Assembly (NCBI RefSeq): GCF_905147365.1
Contig: NC_056407.1
Location: forward strand, 12,896,001-12,960,000
Reading direction: 5' to 3'
DNA from: Aricia agestis
Lineage: Eukaryota > Arthropoda > Insecta > Lepidoptera > Lycaenidae
DNA length: 64,000 nt
Shown: piece by piece, positions 11,081 to 22,332 of the stretch
How positions within the stretch are numbered: the first letter of the stretch is position 1
Layout: each line of letters begins with the position of its first letter
The notes under the pieces: model-generated
What the model saw: the letters and a program-made list of their open reading frames with translations, nothing else
Told to the model about the DNA's origin: nothing
Databases searched by the model: none
Position numbers and translations under genes: made by a program

Positions 11081-12519
11081 CCCTTACACGTTTATAATAA
11101 GTCCAAGAGAGTAAATATGATTTTGTTTGTTTATATTTATATGTTTTGGTCTAATTGAACATAAATGTAATATATTACATAACAATTATATGTATATTTA
11201 TATTTTTTTGAATGGGACACGGGTGTCCCTGTATGCGCGAAGGTAGTACATTTTTCAATATATCGCAAAAAATACTACAGCACTTTTATTCCGAAATGAA
11301 ACTCAGATTGCGAAAAAAACTAAGATTTATTTAATTTTTTTTCTTACTATAATGTGAAATATAAAATTTAATGCAAGGTAAGAAAACAGTTCCCGGCTAT
11401 TTTGCTGTGCGTAAAGCGTGGATTCAGGAATAATAATATTATCATCAATCATTTTATCAAAATCTGAAACTGTATTGAAAAGTTTCACCTGTGTAATTTC
11501 TATGTTACTATTCAAATCAAATATTATATATTTTGGACTTCTCCGAAGCTATAATCAGCTGTCATCTCCGAAAAACAGCGTGGCGAATATGAGTTTTTGC
11601 GCCATTTGAAAGAAGGAGCTACTCTCGGCGTACTGGATTACTGACTAGAAATAATATTATCTTCTAGAGGCGTTGTGCTCGGCTCTATTTCAGCAGTCGA
11701 TATTCCTGCCTCCATATCTTAGGCTAAAAAACTTTGGTCTTCTTCGTCGAGAAGCAAACCAGAGTAGACAGAACTAATGAGTAGGCCGACTCAGAACTCA
11801 GAAAAGATCTCGAAATTTATACCGTATACGTCGCCCTCAGTACTAATGCGTTACTAAGCATTATGAAACATGTTGAAAGTGACAGTCACGCCCAACTCGC
11901 GTTTATTCGCCAGTTTGTTTGAAGTCAAGGTACCTTAGTTCTGTCTACTCTGAGCAAACTATCCTCGTCGTCGCTGTTGTCAGCCGTTAGGATTTGAAAA
12001 ACAACATCTTCTTGAAGCTCAAATACTTTGAATCCTATATAATACATCATCTGTAATAATAAACAATAAAATGAGAATGATAAAATACTAAATATAGCCA
12101 TGCAAACACTTTTATAAATTGAATCAAAAAGTTACCTATGACGCATATAGGGACACCCGCGTCCCTTTGTGTATTTGTACATAATATGCATTATTTTACC
12201 CAAAAAAACCACATATATTCAATAAGACGATAACTTTACTTACCAATAAATACGATATTATGAATAGAATTACCGTAAAAAGTCACTTATCATAAATAAA
12301 ATTGTAATCAATAATTATTTCTTGGGGAAAAATGTTTCACTTTTCGCGCCTGTGATATTTTTGACAGATAGTCTTTTTTTTCATTATTGCCAGTGCGTAA
12401 ACTAAAATATATATCATTAATTATAAAAAAATATGTCTACATAAGGTTTTAATTGGCCAGTACTGCAGAAAATCGTAAAAATTTTGTGGGGACAAATGTG
12501 TCCCATATGCGTGAAAGGG
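11081..12519 (-). mobile_element. Degraded piggyBac-like transposon with TTAA ends
   Basis: Both ends are bounded by TTAA (11077-11080 and 12520-12523), and the termini CCCTTACACG and CGTGAAAGGG are inverted copies with one mismatch. On the minus strand, an acidic stretch (DDEDSL..LLDEEDQSF once the inner insert is ignored) and the frame at 11327-11515 ending near ESTLYAQQNSRELF resemble the N-terminal part of piggyBac transposases. Stops and frame breaks are frequent and the catalytic domain is missing, so it is dead. Sub-terminal GGGACAC..GTGTCCC motifs repeat at both ends. A 193-bp element (11760-11952) is nested inside. Confidence 0.7.
11760..11952. mobile_element. Small TIR element nested in the piggyBac-like element
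   Basis: Ends CAGAGTAGACAGAACTAA and its reverse complement. AGCAAAC is repeated on both sides (11753-11759 and 11953-11959), 7 bp or 8 bp with one mismatch, fitting a hAT-type insertion. Removing it rejoins the acidic frame of the host piggyBac-like gene. Confidence 0.65.
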
Positions 12520-12677
12520 TTAAAACCGGTGTCTCCTCGCACGTGCGTGCGGGGCCGCGGGAATTCAAATTCTTCCGCAGCCCCACACTAGTGCTGGCTC
12601 AGTCTGTACTCTGTCCACTCCTCGTCTCCTGCACGGGGTACTGAGGTGCTCAACTATAGTCTGGCATAAAAGTGAAT

Positions 12678-12783
12678 AAATTAAAAAGTGGCAACGTCGT
12701 ATAGATTCGTAGTGTCATCCCTTTCAATTTCAAATCAACCTAAGAAAAAAGAGATGACATTACGATGTTGCCACTTTTTAATT
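12678..12783. mobile_element. MITE with AAATTAAAAAGTGGCAAC ends
   Basis: A 106-bp sequence with TIRs of about 30 bp (AAATTAAAAAGTGGCAACGT at the left and its complement at the right, one mismatch in the first 20). No clear duplication and no coding capacity. Confidence 0.6.
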
Positions 12784-12957
12784 TCTCCGTGCATCGCCTT
12801 AGAGGCACGCACCGGCGACACCCACGCGCGCCTCCGCTCGGGTCTATGTAGATCGTGTAGGGTAGAAGATACTTTATTTTAAATAGCAGGACTTTGTGCC
12901 ATACCTACCTAACGTGACCATACGTCCCGCTTTGGCCGCTTTCAGGTTTGTCCCAGT

Positions 12958-13211
12958 TAGGGTTGCCATCCGTCCTGATTTTCCCGGATTAGTCCTAGTT
13001 TTAAGGTTCCAAAAACCCGGCCGGACGCCGGGTTTTTGAAAAGTGTCCGGTTGCACGGACTTGAGTTAGGCAGATTTTACAAATTCTTGTTGGATAGATT
13101 TTATCGTAAATTGTTTAAGAAGTGTCCGGGGAAATAACCACATTTCGGCCAAATGTCCGGGAATTTTGTCGTGCCTGACCGGCGAAGGAAATTTGGGTGG
13201 TGGCAACCCTA
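12958..13211. mobile_element. hAT-like MITE, 254 bp
   Basis: Ends TAGGGTTGCCA and TGGCAACCCTA. The flanks GTCCCAGT (12950-12957) and GTCCCGGT (13212-13219) are an 8-bp duplication with one difference. The interior repeats GTCCGG and CCGGAC motifs. It interrupts an older CG-rich repeat. Confidence 0.7.
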
Positions 13212-13988
13212 GTCCCGGTATCCCCCGCAAGCCTTTTTTTTATAATAGAATATCATAGCCCGCAAGGCCGAAATTGACTGTAGTTTTTGCGTGAAAGAGT
13301 AACAAACATCTATGATCTACACATGCATATTGCATACTGTGGCACTGTGTGTGTGTGATATCTATAGTATCTTTGCTACTTTAATGCAAAGTATACTATT
13401 TAAACTGAGGTAGAAGTGGTGTACTCTAAGAAATATCATTTGAAAAGCAATCCTAAAACAATACACTCAAAACATTACTTACACACAGAAACTAAAAGTA
13501 TATCTACGTAGTCAAATGCGAGATGCCAATATTATTTGTAACAAGAGTGACAAGGATGCAGGCCTATGACATTTGGTCATACCGAACGCAAGCGTCCGCT
13601 TGATCAAAAACTGACTGCAAAAAAGTCTATTACAAATTAAGATTTTTTTTGTTATTAAGTTTATTGTTTTTTATAATAATATAAATTAAACTTAAACTAT
13701 GGTCGATTCAGTAAAATAGTAGTCGCTTTACTAAAACTTTTGATGGAGTTTAGGAGGGAACCCATAAGGCACGTTTCTGGAACTTGTATCACTGGCCTAC
13801 ACTTGTGCATGATAATAAATATCTAATGGTTAATCCAGAGCAATCTTAGGAAATTAATATAAAACACATTAACGCATAAACATATTATAAGTCTATGCAT
13901 TAACGTCACTCTTTCACAATCTAAATTCTAAGCTAAACTCTTCCTTCGTCTATGTCCTAAAAAAATTTGACTTAAGCATGTTAACCTT

Positions 13989-14404
13989 ATGGCTACCACA
14001 CACGCTACGGTCTACCGGAGAGGTCACCTGCAGGTATGCCTGCGCAGGTGTCATTCGAAAGAATTTATTATCGATTTTGCGCCGGTTGAATGCGCAGGTC
14101 CAAGCAACTGCACAGCGGGGCTAAAATGGTCACATTTAGCAATTCCTCTCAATCAATTCAGCAAATGAATTGTCAAAACTGTCAAACTAACAAATGTCAA
14201 ATCAGTACAAAAATACAGAAATGAATGCAAGCAGAGTTGCTTTTTGTGATTTTAGAAAAATGAATCATATTATGATTCATATCATGATTCTTCAAAGCGA
14301 CCATTTTAGCCCCGCTGGTCTATTCCCACACACATTCCGATTTACTTGCGCAGGCATACCTGCACAGGTAGACCTCTCCGGTAGACCGTTGCGTGTATGG
14401 CTAA
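13989..14404. mobile_element. TIR element with nested MITE
   Basis: The ends share CGGTCTACCGGAGAGGT and the following CCTGC..CAGG motifs in inverted orientation, arms about 60 bp. Its centre is occupied by the MITE at 14113-14317, which is therefore younger. Confidence 0.6.
14113..14317. mobile_element. MITE, CAGCGGGGCTAAAATGGTC family, copy 1
   Basis: A 205-bp element with perfect 19-bp TIRs CAGCGGGGCTAAAATGGTC. A nearly identical copy lies at 58794-58999. The right half contains the palindrome-rich ATGAATCATATTATGATTCA. No direct duplication is evident. Confidence 0.75.
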
Positions 14405-14694
14405 CATTAGACTGTTTTTAATTGTTTATTATTGTTTTTTTTTCTAGTTGATTTGATCTGTTACATTTTATCAGTGCAGTAATATTTGAGTTAGGTACTT
14501 AAATTTTAATATTCTATTCCTTTGTTAAGGTCCTAAAAATTAAATTCAATAATCTCTATACCTACAACTAAATAATATTATTTATTCAAACAAGAACCTG
14601 TTTTATGCAATTTACGGTATGCATGGTCAGTAGTCTTCAGATTACCTAGATATTCTGCAGATTATCTAGTAATGTAAGAATATAATCAATTTTT

Positions 14695-14740
14695 TGCACT
14701 TTAACTGGCTCACCCATCTGGGTGAGCCAGTTAAAGTGCA
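14695..14740. repeat. Hairpin with perfect 22-bp arms
   Basis: TGCACTTTAACTGGCTCACC and its perfect reverse complement are separated by two bases. Flanking ATTCTGCAGATTATCTA units occur on both sides, so the hairpin lies inside a larger decayed inverted repeat. Confidence 0.7.
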
Positions 14741-16271
14741 TATTCTGCAGATTATCTAATCTGCAGAATACCGCGTTAATCTGCACTCTAACTGGCTTAC
14801 GCAAATTAACAGTAACATATACATACATACAAAGCATTTTGCCCTTTGATTACATTTAGTATCTGAAAATAAAACTTAGTTTGTTTTAAAAATTTCTTTG
14901 CTAACCGTACACACTCGAATACGACCGTCGCGTACAGCGTGCCAGTGAAGACTGACTGCAATGGTGTGAATTAGCTCTATTGGAACGGCGAAACATTTTT
15001 TGATTGTCAAACAGTTTAGATTTTAGTAACTAGATGGCGTATGGGTAGACAACTATCGGTAATACCAGGGAATACCATCAATAATTGCTACAAAACTGGG
15101 CAAAAGAATGTAAAACTTGATACATTTCAATTTAAAAAAGACGCAATAATATTCCAATGCATAGGATAATAAAGTTATTATAACGATGTTTTAGCTAAAA
15201 TTCACGGAAGAAATAGCCCTATTTACCGATATTCACACCAAATGTCACAGGAATTATACATTTTGGTTTTGACAACATCTTACCTGCACTTGTGCAAGAT
15301 AACGGATATTTAATGGCTGATATTTTACCAATAATGAATATCAAAACCCAAATAACACAATTTAGGAAAAAAATAATAAAAACCACACCGACAATAAAAA
15401 GTAGAAGAAGTTTGAAAGTGACATGCCCGCCAAAACTCTTTCAGTTGTCAAGTTTCAGTTTGACAAGTTTTTATTATGTCAGCGTGTTCCTAAACTATTA
15501 CCAGTGTACTGGCCTAATCGCTTAGGCCAATGATCGCTTAGGTTTAAGATATTTTGATTTATGTCACACTTGACAGTACACTGATATTTTTTGGAAACAC
15601 AACCCATATGTAGCCAGTGACGCCAACCTGCAGATAATTTCAGATCGGTGAGGAACCAATACTAGAAGTGTCTATCCTTACGCCATCTAGTTAAGATTGT
15701 TAAAATTAAAAAATATAAATGAAAATCCCTTATTACCGTATGTAACCCTGAGAATGGCAAAAATTTAACCAGTGAACCAAAAAAGGACTGACATTTTATT
15801 GACATCTGTGGTACTGGAGTTTTGCCGGGAATGTGAAAGAGTGATCTGTTTTTGTATTATTTTCCTAAAATTGTGTTATCTAGGTTTTTAATGTATTTTG
15901 TTAGGATAATATTAACCATTAGATATTCGTTATCGTGCACAAGTGTAGGAAAGTGATGCAATATTGAGAAACGTGCTATTAATTTGTGTTCCTTCCAAAA
16001 CTCCATCGAAAGTTCAGTAAAGCGTCTACCACTTTACTGAATCGACTGACTTGACTTCTTGACGGTAGTGAATTTTTCTTAGACTTTGACTATACTTTGG
16101 AGTTTAACATACTAGAAAAACGATGCTGAAAATTGTATGATAGAATATTGTTTTCTCGCCATAATAATAAACTCAACACTGGCCATGGTTAAATAGCCGA
16201 AGTGCCATAATAAGAAAGAAAAATCTGTGGTAATGACAAGTAGCTTGCTACATATATCTGTGCTGACAAAT

Positions 16272-16312
16272 GACAGTTGACATTTGTAAGATTCTTACAA
16301 ATGTCAACTGTC
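16272..16312. repeat. Hairpin 70 bp upstream of the UBXN1 start
   Basis: GACAGTTGACATTTGTAAG and its perfect reverse complement are separated by three bases. It falls in what should be the promoter or 5' UTR of UBXN1. An adjacent fragment at about 16177-16216 belongs to the fold-back family at 34494-34842, so the hairpin may be transposon debris. Confidence 0.65.
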
Positions 16313-16380
16313 TTTCTAAGTCTTTCTTTTTATTAGAAAAATAATAATATAAAAAATCCTTGCATTTAATTAACGATATA

Positions 16381-18723
16381 ATGGCTGAAATTCAGACATT
16401 GATAGAAATGGGTTTTCCCAAAGAGCGAGCGTAAGTAGCAACAATTATCTTTATAAAAACAGTAGGTTAACCCTACCGTGGCCCTACTTGATAAAACGAT
16501 TTTATGTTTGCAGTGAGAAAGCATTGGAAGTCACAAATTTTAAGGGCGTAGAACCTGCAATGGAATGGCTTTTGGCGCACGCAGATGATCCAGTGGAGAG
16601 CGTAGGTCACACGATCGCCGGTAGCTCAAGCAGCGAGGCCCCGGCCGCGGCCGCGGCGCCGGCACCCGCGGAGTCCACGTCAGAGACCCCAGAAGCCGCC
16701 GACGAAGCCAAATCATTCAAATGTGACGAGTGCGGTAAACTGTTCAAAAACCAGGATGAAATGGAGTACCATGCAGCTAAAACGAATCACAGCCAGTTTT
16801 CCGAGTCTACTGAAGAGAAGAAACCGTTGACTGAGGAGGAGAAGAAAGCTCAACTTGCTCTTCTTGAGGAGCGCCTCAAACAAAAACGCAAAGAAAGGGA
16901 GGAAAGAGAGAAGGTAGACTATTAAATAGTATATAAAATTAAATTTCTTAATTTAGTCCATAATTGTTGTCACGGTGTGTCGGGGACTGTGGGTTGTATG
17001 CAGTACTGCAAAGACTGCAAAAGTTGTATATCACAAAGTAGATGACACCAAAATCCTTTATCGCAAATTGTAACAGACAGACCGACACACTTTCGCATTT
17101 ATAATATTATTAGTATAATTGCATGTTATGGACAAGCTGTTGCAGGTGCATTATAATAGCCTTAGAAAATGAATGCACCAATACTTAACATAGGAGATTT
17201 TGAGAGAAAGATAAGCTTTTACTGCCAAATATTTGTTATGTCGGAATATATTATTTTACTATTATTGTTATTTTTTGACAATTTGCCTTAATATTTTTCA
17301 GGCTGAAGCATTAGAACGCGAGCGTATCAGGATAAAGTCGGGTAAAGATTTACAAGAAGCCAAATTACGCATGCAAGAACAAGAAATGAAAAAGTTAGTA
17401 GAACAGAGGCGAAGAGAGAAATTGGAAGACCAACAAGCCAGGGAAAGAGTTAAAGCTCAAATAGAAGCTGACAGACAAGCAAGAAAGTAAGTGACATCAT
17501 TATTTCACAATCCCTTTTTCACATCAGGTTTAGATACATTAACTTGTATAAATGAGTGTGTAGCCAGACAAAATTGATTTAACATATTGTGTGAAAGATA
17601 CTCTAGATAAAAAATTACCCTTTTGCTTTTATCTGAGCACACTAATGTGTGTTCAGGGAGAGATAATTCTCCATAGCTAATTTCAACAAAGTTGATTCAA
17701 CTGTATACCTGTGAAGAAGTAATTGACACACATTCACACATTTAATATAACTGTACATTCTCAAAAAAATTCTGCATATTCCAGATTAGCAGCCTCTGGT
17801 CAGCCCGCTCCTGCTCCTCCAGCGCCTGTGCCCATTGCTAGTCCCACCCCTCCACCCAAGGGCTCCTACGAGCAAGCCCGCATTCAGCTGAGGCTGCCCG
17901 ATGGACAGTCAATCACACATAACTTTGGGGCCAAGGAACTATTAGCTGCTGTCAGGTGATTATCACCCTATGACTTAAAGTTACAGTTCTTGTATGTACT
18001 GTGATATTCCAATCCTCAGTTACTATGACTGAAAAATAATTAAGCCTTAGTGTCTAAAGAAACTAGGCCGAAGTTACGCCACGGACAAACTACGGACGGA
18101 ACGAGAGGGATGACACACTATTCCGTCGCGTTCCGTCCGTATTTTTTTGTATGCGTTTGACATTTGCGGCGGAATTTACGCTGTCGTAACTTCGGCCTAG
18201 TGTGTTTAGAGTTTAGACACATAGTGCATAGTTAACAATACATACAACAACAAAAGCATAAAAACAGCTGCAAATGACAAATAAATTGTATAGTCTAATA
18301 CTACTACAGAAGTAAAGTAGAAAGAAATACGAATCCAAAATAATATTCCATTTATTATTTTACAGGACTTATGTACAAGTGAACACTAAGGAATTTGCAC
18401 AAAATGATAATTTTAAATTGATGACCACATTTCCCAAGAAAATATTCACTGAGGAGGATTATGAAAAGCCATTAGAAATATTAGGTAAGCTAAAAAGAAA
18501 AACAAAATATTGTTAATTATTTTGATAAATTAATGCTGAAAGTAATAAATACTGATTGCGTAAAATTATGCATTATCAGTTTGGTAACAGTTTTTCCACC
18601 ATCCATTAAAAATGTCAGATTAGTATTAATTAACTATTTTGACAATCATTCTTGTTAATGATAATATTTTTTACAGGCCTTGTACCATCTGCAGTAATAA
18701 TAATCTCAAGAGGAGCTCAATAA
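16381..18723 (+). CDS. UBXN1: UBXN1-type UBA/UBX adaptor of p97, with zinc finger
   Basis: A ubiquitin-binding adaptor for the AAA ATPase p97/VCP, expected in cytosolic protein quality control. Six exons join in phase: 16381-16430, 16514-16913, 17302-17486, 17785-17955, 18366-18484 and 18677-18723, encoding 323 residues; mammalian UBXN1 has about 300. In order: an N-terminal UBA domain (MAEIQTLIEMGFPKERA to WLLAHADDP, residues 1-45), a low-complexity Ala/Pro linker, a C2H2-type finger (CDECGKLF..H..H, about residues 87-110), a charged coiled coil (about 115-215), a Pro-rich stretch, and a C-terminal UBX domain (about 240-323) with a p97-contact loop TFPKKIF in place of the usual FPR. The start is supported by the UBA domain beginning at once. 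The human protein, as I remember it, lacks the finger; related insect proteins may have it. RNase T2 is convergent downstream. Confidence 0.95.
16952..16988. repeat. Single-arm fragment of the 561-1328 fold-back family
   Basis: Contains TTAGTCCATAATTGTTGTCA and CGGTGTGTCGGGG as in the arms at 561-710 and 1179-1328. It lies just after UBXN1 exon 2. Confidence 0.6.
17000..17115 (-). mobile_element. Helitron-like 5' fragment in UBXN1 intron 2
   Basis: The right end reads on the minus strand TAATATTATAAATGCGAAAG then GTGTCGGTCTGTCTGT, the start shared by the copies at 26598 and 42841. The 3' end is missing. Confidence 0.5.
18062..18201. mobile_element. MITE in UBXN1 intron 4
   Basis: A 140-bp element with perfect TIRs ACTAGGCCGAAGTTACG. 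The interior has a second inverted pair, GGACGGAACG and CGTTCCGTCC. Confidence 0.7.
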
Positions 18724-18892
18724 ATATTATTTAAGTCAATTGTAAAAATGTGCTGGGTATGTTTATGAATTATTGTCTACATTCTTTAAAAATTAAATGT
18801 TTTGTCAGCTTAAAACTATTATACCAGAATAAAATATACAGTCTCTGAAAATAATGTAAAAGAAGTGTCATATTGTGAACTTGAGTCTTTTG

Positions 18893-18898
18893 AATAAA
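18893..18898 (+). promoter_or_regulatory. Probable UBXN1 polyadenylation signal
   Basis: AATAAA about 170 bp after the stop codon, with an overlapping second AATAAA at 18900-18905. The remaining 0.9 kb up to the RNase T2 stop (18906-19830) is AT-rich, with no element recognised; it presumably holds the RNase T2 3' UTR on the other strand. Confidence 0.5.
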
Positions 18899-19830
18899 CA
18901 ATAAAATTCGATTGGAAATATTTTTATTTTATTAAATAAAACATAAGTAACTATGTTTATCATAGTTTCAATATTATTATACTGCACATATTTTCAATGT
19001 GTATTCACTGCCTTCAACAGACATTGTGTACTTATAGGTATCTATTAATTTCATTGTAACAAAGGTACAAAAAAATCTTATTCGATACAAAATATGTAAT
19101 GTTTAGCAAATATATAAAAATTCATTAGATAATAACAAAAATTTATTTAAAAAAGTAAAAGATGTAATTGGAAAATATTCTTAAGCAGAAAGAAATTATT
19201 ATTATTAATTACACTAAGTACAATATTATTTTATTACAATAATATATTATTCACAACAAGATATAAACAAGTTTATTTTTGTTCATTAATTCAGTCATAA
19301 ATTATAATTTATAAAGTAAAAACTGTTTTGATTGAGCAAATGTTTAAGAAAATATAAAAAAATACATAGTCATTTACAATACTGTAGTTATTTTTTACTT
19401 TATTCTGCAAAAAATTTAAAGTTTCTGGTATATGTTTATGCAATAGCATAATGACATGAACATACTTTTAGGCTTTAACAGACTCTTTTCAGCAGTGCAA
19501 ATAAATTAAAGAATAATCAAATATGACTCATGTTCATCACAAATAAAATGTTTAAGTGCCATAAGAAAGCAGACACAGTTTAATCAATAAATCAAACTGT
19601 AAATTAAGAGAGAATAGCCTTTAAGTGTTTAATTTTTTTTTGTTTTGAACAATATTTCTGTTACATTTGAGACCTCTTCGAACTATTCTTTTTTTCAACA
19701 AAAATTTTAGAGATTCCTAAAGCCAATTATTATAAACCTGTGATGAAAAAATCTAAATGTTAAATGTTTTAATTTCATAATTTAATTCATAGTATAAAAA
19801 AAAAGATATTATTATTGCATTCCTTAATAA

Positions 19831-21005
19831 TTAAAATGTGAACCACTGCAACCACATCACTAGTTTGTACAATTGCACATACCATTTATTGTAATTAGGA
19901 TACACTACTTCCTCAGATTTACAATTTGTTAATATCGACTCTCCGTTTATAGTTTGACGTGCAATAATTCCATCACAATTTACCGGTAGCAATTGTTTTG
20001 TAAAACAAATACGAATCTCGGATAAGTAGTTTTTGCTGTCTTCAACCTTACACACAATTGAAGGATCAATATTAAGTTTTTCTTTTATTACCTTATTGAT
20101 GTCATTTACAGAATATTTTTTTGTGTTCGATGGTATGATTTGAGCTGCTTTGAAAATATCAGTCATAGAATATTTTTGTAACCAGTGTAGACCTGTGGAG
20201 AAGTATTTTAATTCTGAATTTAAATCTTGTATCTGTGCAGCACAGGTACCATGCTTGCTCCACTCATGAGCCCATAATTGATAAACAGGAGTACCTGCAA
20301 ATTCAAATTGTATCAGAAAGAGAACATGAAAAGGAGACTATTTTATCAATCCATATAGATTTTCATAACCACATTGAGTTATGTATTAGTATAAAGTTTT
20401 TATTGCTTTTAAAACTGAAGTATATAAGTGTAGCGAGAGTAGGCAACACAGTCGGGTGACGGTTGCTAGGCGACGGTGTGTGAGGGATCGGAACTCGGAT
20501 CTTGGCGATAATTGTATGTTTTGTAACCATTTCTATATTTTGTGGATTCTGTGGCAATAAACGATTGTACTGCATTACATAAGTACATTTTTTACATTAT
20601 ATTATATGATTATTTTATTGGTATAATTTAAATATTTTATAAAGTATTATTTTCTGAAAAATGATCTAACAAAGCCTTTGTTAATTAGCAGAGAGTTATG
20701 TAATTTATGCAATACACTTACCACCATAAACATTGGCCCATGATTGTTCCAATTCATCTTCAATAGACCTTACTTGTTCTGGGTCAAATAACCAGGTTCT
20801 ATTACAGAATTCGGGCCCTCTTGTACCCAATTTAGTAGGCCAGATACCATGTACTGTCCAGGCATCTACATTTTTGGGCATGTTACATGTGTGATGGGGA
20901 TTGTGTTTCTTCCACTCCATGCAATCCGTAGCAGGCCATAATTGGGTAAAAATAAAAAGATCGAATTCATTGGCGTTTACGCTACTAAGTTCCACATAAT
21001 TTATG
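19831..21005 (-). CDS. Ribonuclease T2 family enzyme, two 3' exons
   Basis: An acid-type endoribonuclease of the T2 family, which acts in lysosomes or after secretion. Two minus-strand exons join in phase: 20722-21005 and 19831-20294 (stop 19831-19833), about 248 residues. The first catalytic motif WTVHGIWPTKLGTRGPEFC is in the upstream exon; the second, WAHEWSKHGTCA, opens the downstream exon, so the catalytic His, Glu and His are present. FIFTQLWPATDC near the start and SEIRICF..CDG near the end also fit the family, as do spaced cysteines. It resembles the insect RNase X25 type, though I do not assign that symbol. The exon with start codon and signal peptide must lie further right and was not identified; the acceptor at 21006-21007 requires a preceding exon with two leftover bases. 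A solo LTR sits in the intron. Confidence 0.92.
20429..20579. mobile_element. Candidate solo LTR in the RNase T2 intron
   Basis: A 151-bp sequence begins TGTAGCG and ends GCATTACA, carries GGCAATAAACG near its end as a polyadenylation-type signal, and is flanked by TAAG on both sides (20425-20428 and 20580-20583). TG..CA ends and a 4-bp duplication are typical of an LTR retrotransposon reduced to one LTR. It is short for an LTR, and no second copy is in the window. Confidence 0.5.
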
Positions 21006-21464
21006 CTGAAAAGCAAAATTGTTTACATATAAAAACCTTCCTACGTAGACAATTTTTTAACTAACACGATTAAACGATTCACCCGTTTATACAAACCATT
21101 TAAAGATTAAATAAATGCACATAAAAGTTTTAAAATACATTTTATTTTAAGTTCATTAAAGTAAATATTAATTCATAAATTTGTAAAAAAACAGGTAAAG
21201 ATAAATGTGGTGTAAAATGTATAGAAAGTCAAAATATTGTGACGGTAGACGTCAAACTTCAAAGTCAACTGTCAAATCAATAAATGCTACGATTTTTTAA
21301 AAAATGGTATTGCGGCTACAGCATTACGTTTATTGTGGTGCATTAATTATTGTCTTGTGTAAATTATTCACTACGTGTTTGTTTGTGCTTCTTACTTAAT
21401 AAAAAGCGGCATTATTACTATTAAATAATTTAAGTATAATGCTTTATGCTCCTTTTTATAAATT

Positions 21465-21606
21465 CGTGTATATTAAATCCTGGAGACGTTCATCAGTAAG
21501 TCGATACCGAAATTTATTTTTAACGAAGTTTATCTTCGAAAGTCCGCACACAATGGGTCGGCGCGGTGGCGGTCCGTACGCGGACCGCGGTCCGCCATTT
21601 GATGAC
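21465..21606 (+). mobile_element. Fragment of the CAGGGGTCACC hAT family
   Basis: The stretch CCTGGAGACGTTCATCAGTA to GTCCGCCATTTGATGACCCC matches the right part of the elements at 33765-34193 and 38525-38888. The left end is missing. Confidence 0.6.
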
Positions 21607-21704
21607 CCCAGCCGGCCTAGCACGGCTGAGAAATGCGAAAGTATAGACAAATAAACTGTGGGGATAAACTTAAGTGAAGTTCCGATCTTTTTTCGTTCCG
21701 ATAA

Positions 21705-21817
21705 ATTCAATTAAAATGCCACTTTCTGATAGACTAATAGTCCTAAAAATTCAAATAATATATCCTACTTTATGACAAATATTATAGTCTGTCATAAAGA
21801 GGCACTTTAATTGAATT
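21705..21817. mobile_element. MITE with ATTCAATTAAARTGCC ends
   Basis: Inverted ends ATTCAATTAAAATGCC and GGCACTTTAATTGAAT with further pairing inwards (TTTGTCATAAAG-type core). About 113 bp. Confidence 0.6.
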
Positions 21818-21989
21818 TTTGTTGGCCGCGATCAATGACGGATTAACCCTTAATCAAATTAAGCAATTGCCTAGGGCATCACGTCTGAGGGGGCACCAGA
21901 AGAAGGACAAAAAACATCCGTCCTAAGTCCTTAGGGCATCACGTCTCACCACTCTCACTTTACCAAAAACCTCACCAAAAAAAGTTTCT

Positions 21990-22332
21990 AATTATTATTT
22001 TTAACAAAAATTTAAAACCGACTTCCAAGGTAAAAACAATAATAATATGAACTAAAAAGTATTAAATAACTCTTACTCTATAATAGTGCCTTTTTCGGAA
22101 TTCGTCTAAATCTCAACTATTTCTGTACATACTACAGTCTTCATTATTTGAAGTCGGTACCAGTTAATTTTACCGTGAGTTCAGTCAATGTCAGAATATC
22201 TGAAGCTTTTGGGACTGGTACCGACTTCAAAGTACCGACTTCAAAGTAACAGTTATTTAATACTTTTTAGTTCATATTATTATTGTTTTTACCTTGGAAG
22301 TCGGTTTTAAATTTTTGTTAAAAATAATAATT
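21990..22332. repeat. Fold-back repeat with perfect 82-bp arms
   Basis: Positions 21990-22071 and 22251-22332 are exact reverse complements (inner end AAAAAGTATTAAATAACT; AAAACCGACTTCCAAGG inside). The 179-bp spacer includes a tandem GTACCGACTTCAAA. Perfect identity over 82 bp implies recent formation or conversion. Confidence 0.85.

Larger units (their letters stand above)
13702..16051. repeat. Large inverted-repeat structure upstream of UBXN1
   Basis: The left arm (about 13702-13880, starting GTCGATTCAGTAAA) and the right arm (about 15880-16051, ending TTTACTGAATCGAC) are inverted copies at roughly 80% identity over about 170 bp. The 2.3-kb span looks like an old DNA transposon; it holds nested MITEs (13989-14404, 14113-14317) and a hairpin (14695-14740). 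No transposase frame is visible. Confidence 0.55.

Noticed and set aside
21110..21180. A hydrophobic minus-strand peptide MYFKTFMCIYLIFKWF as the RNase T2 signal exon
   Set aside because: Its possible donor leaves complete codons, whereas the next exon needs two leftover bases; joining them gives an immediate stop.
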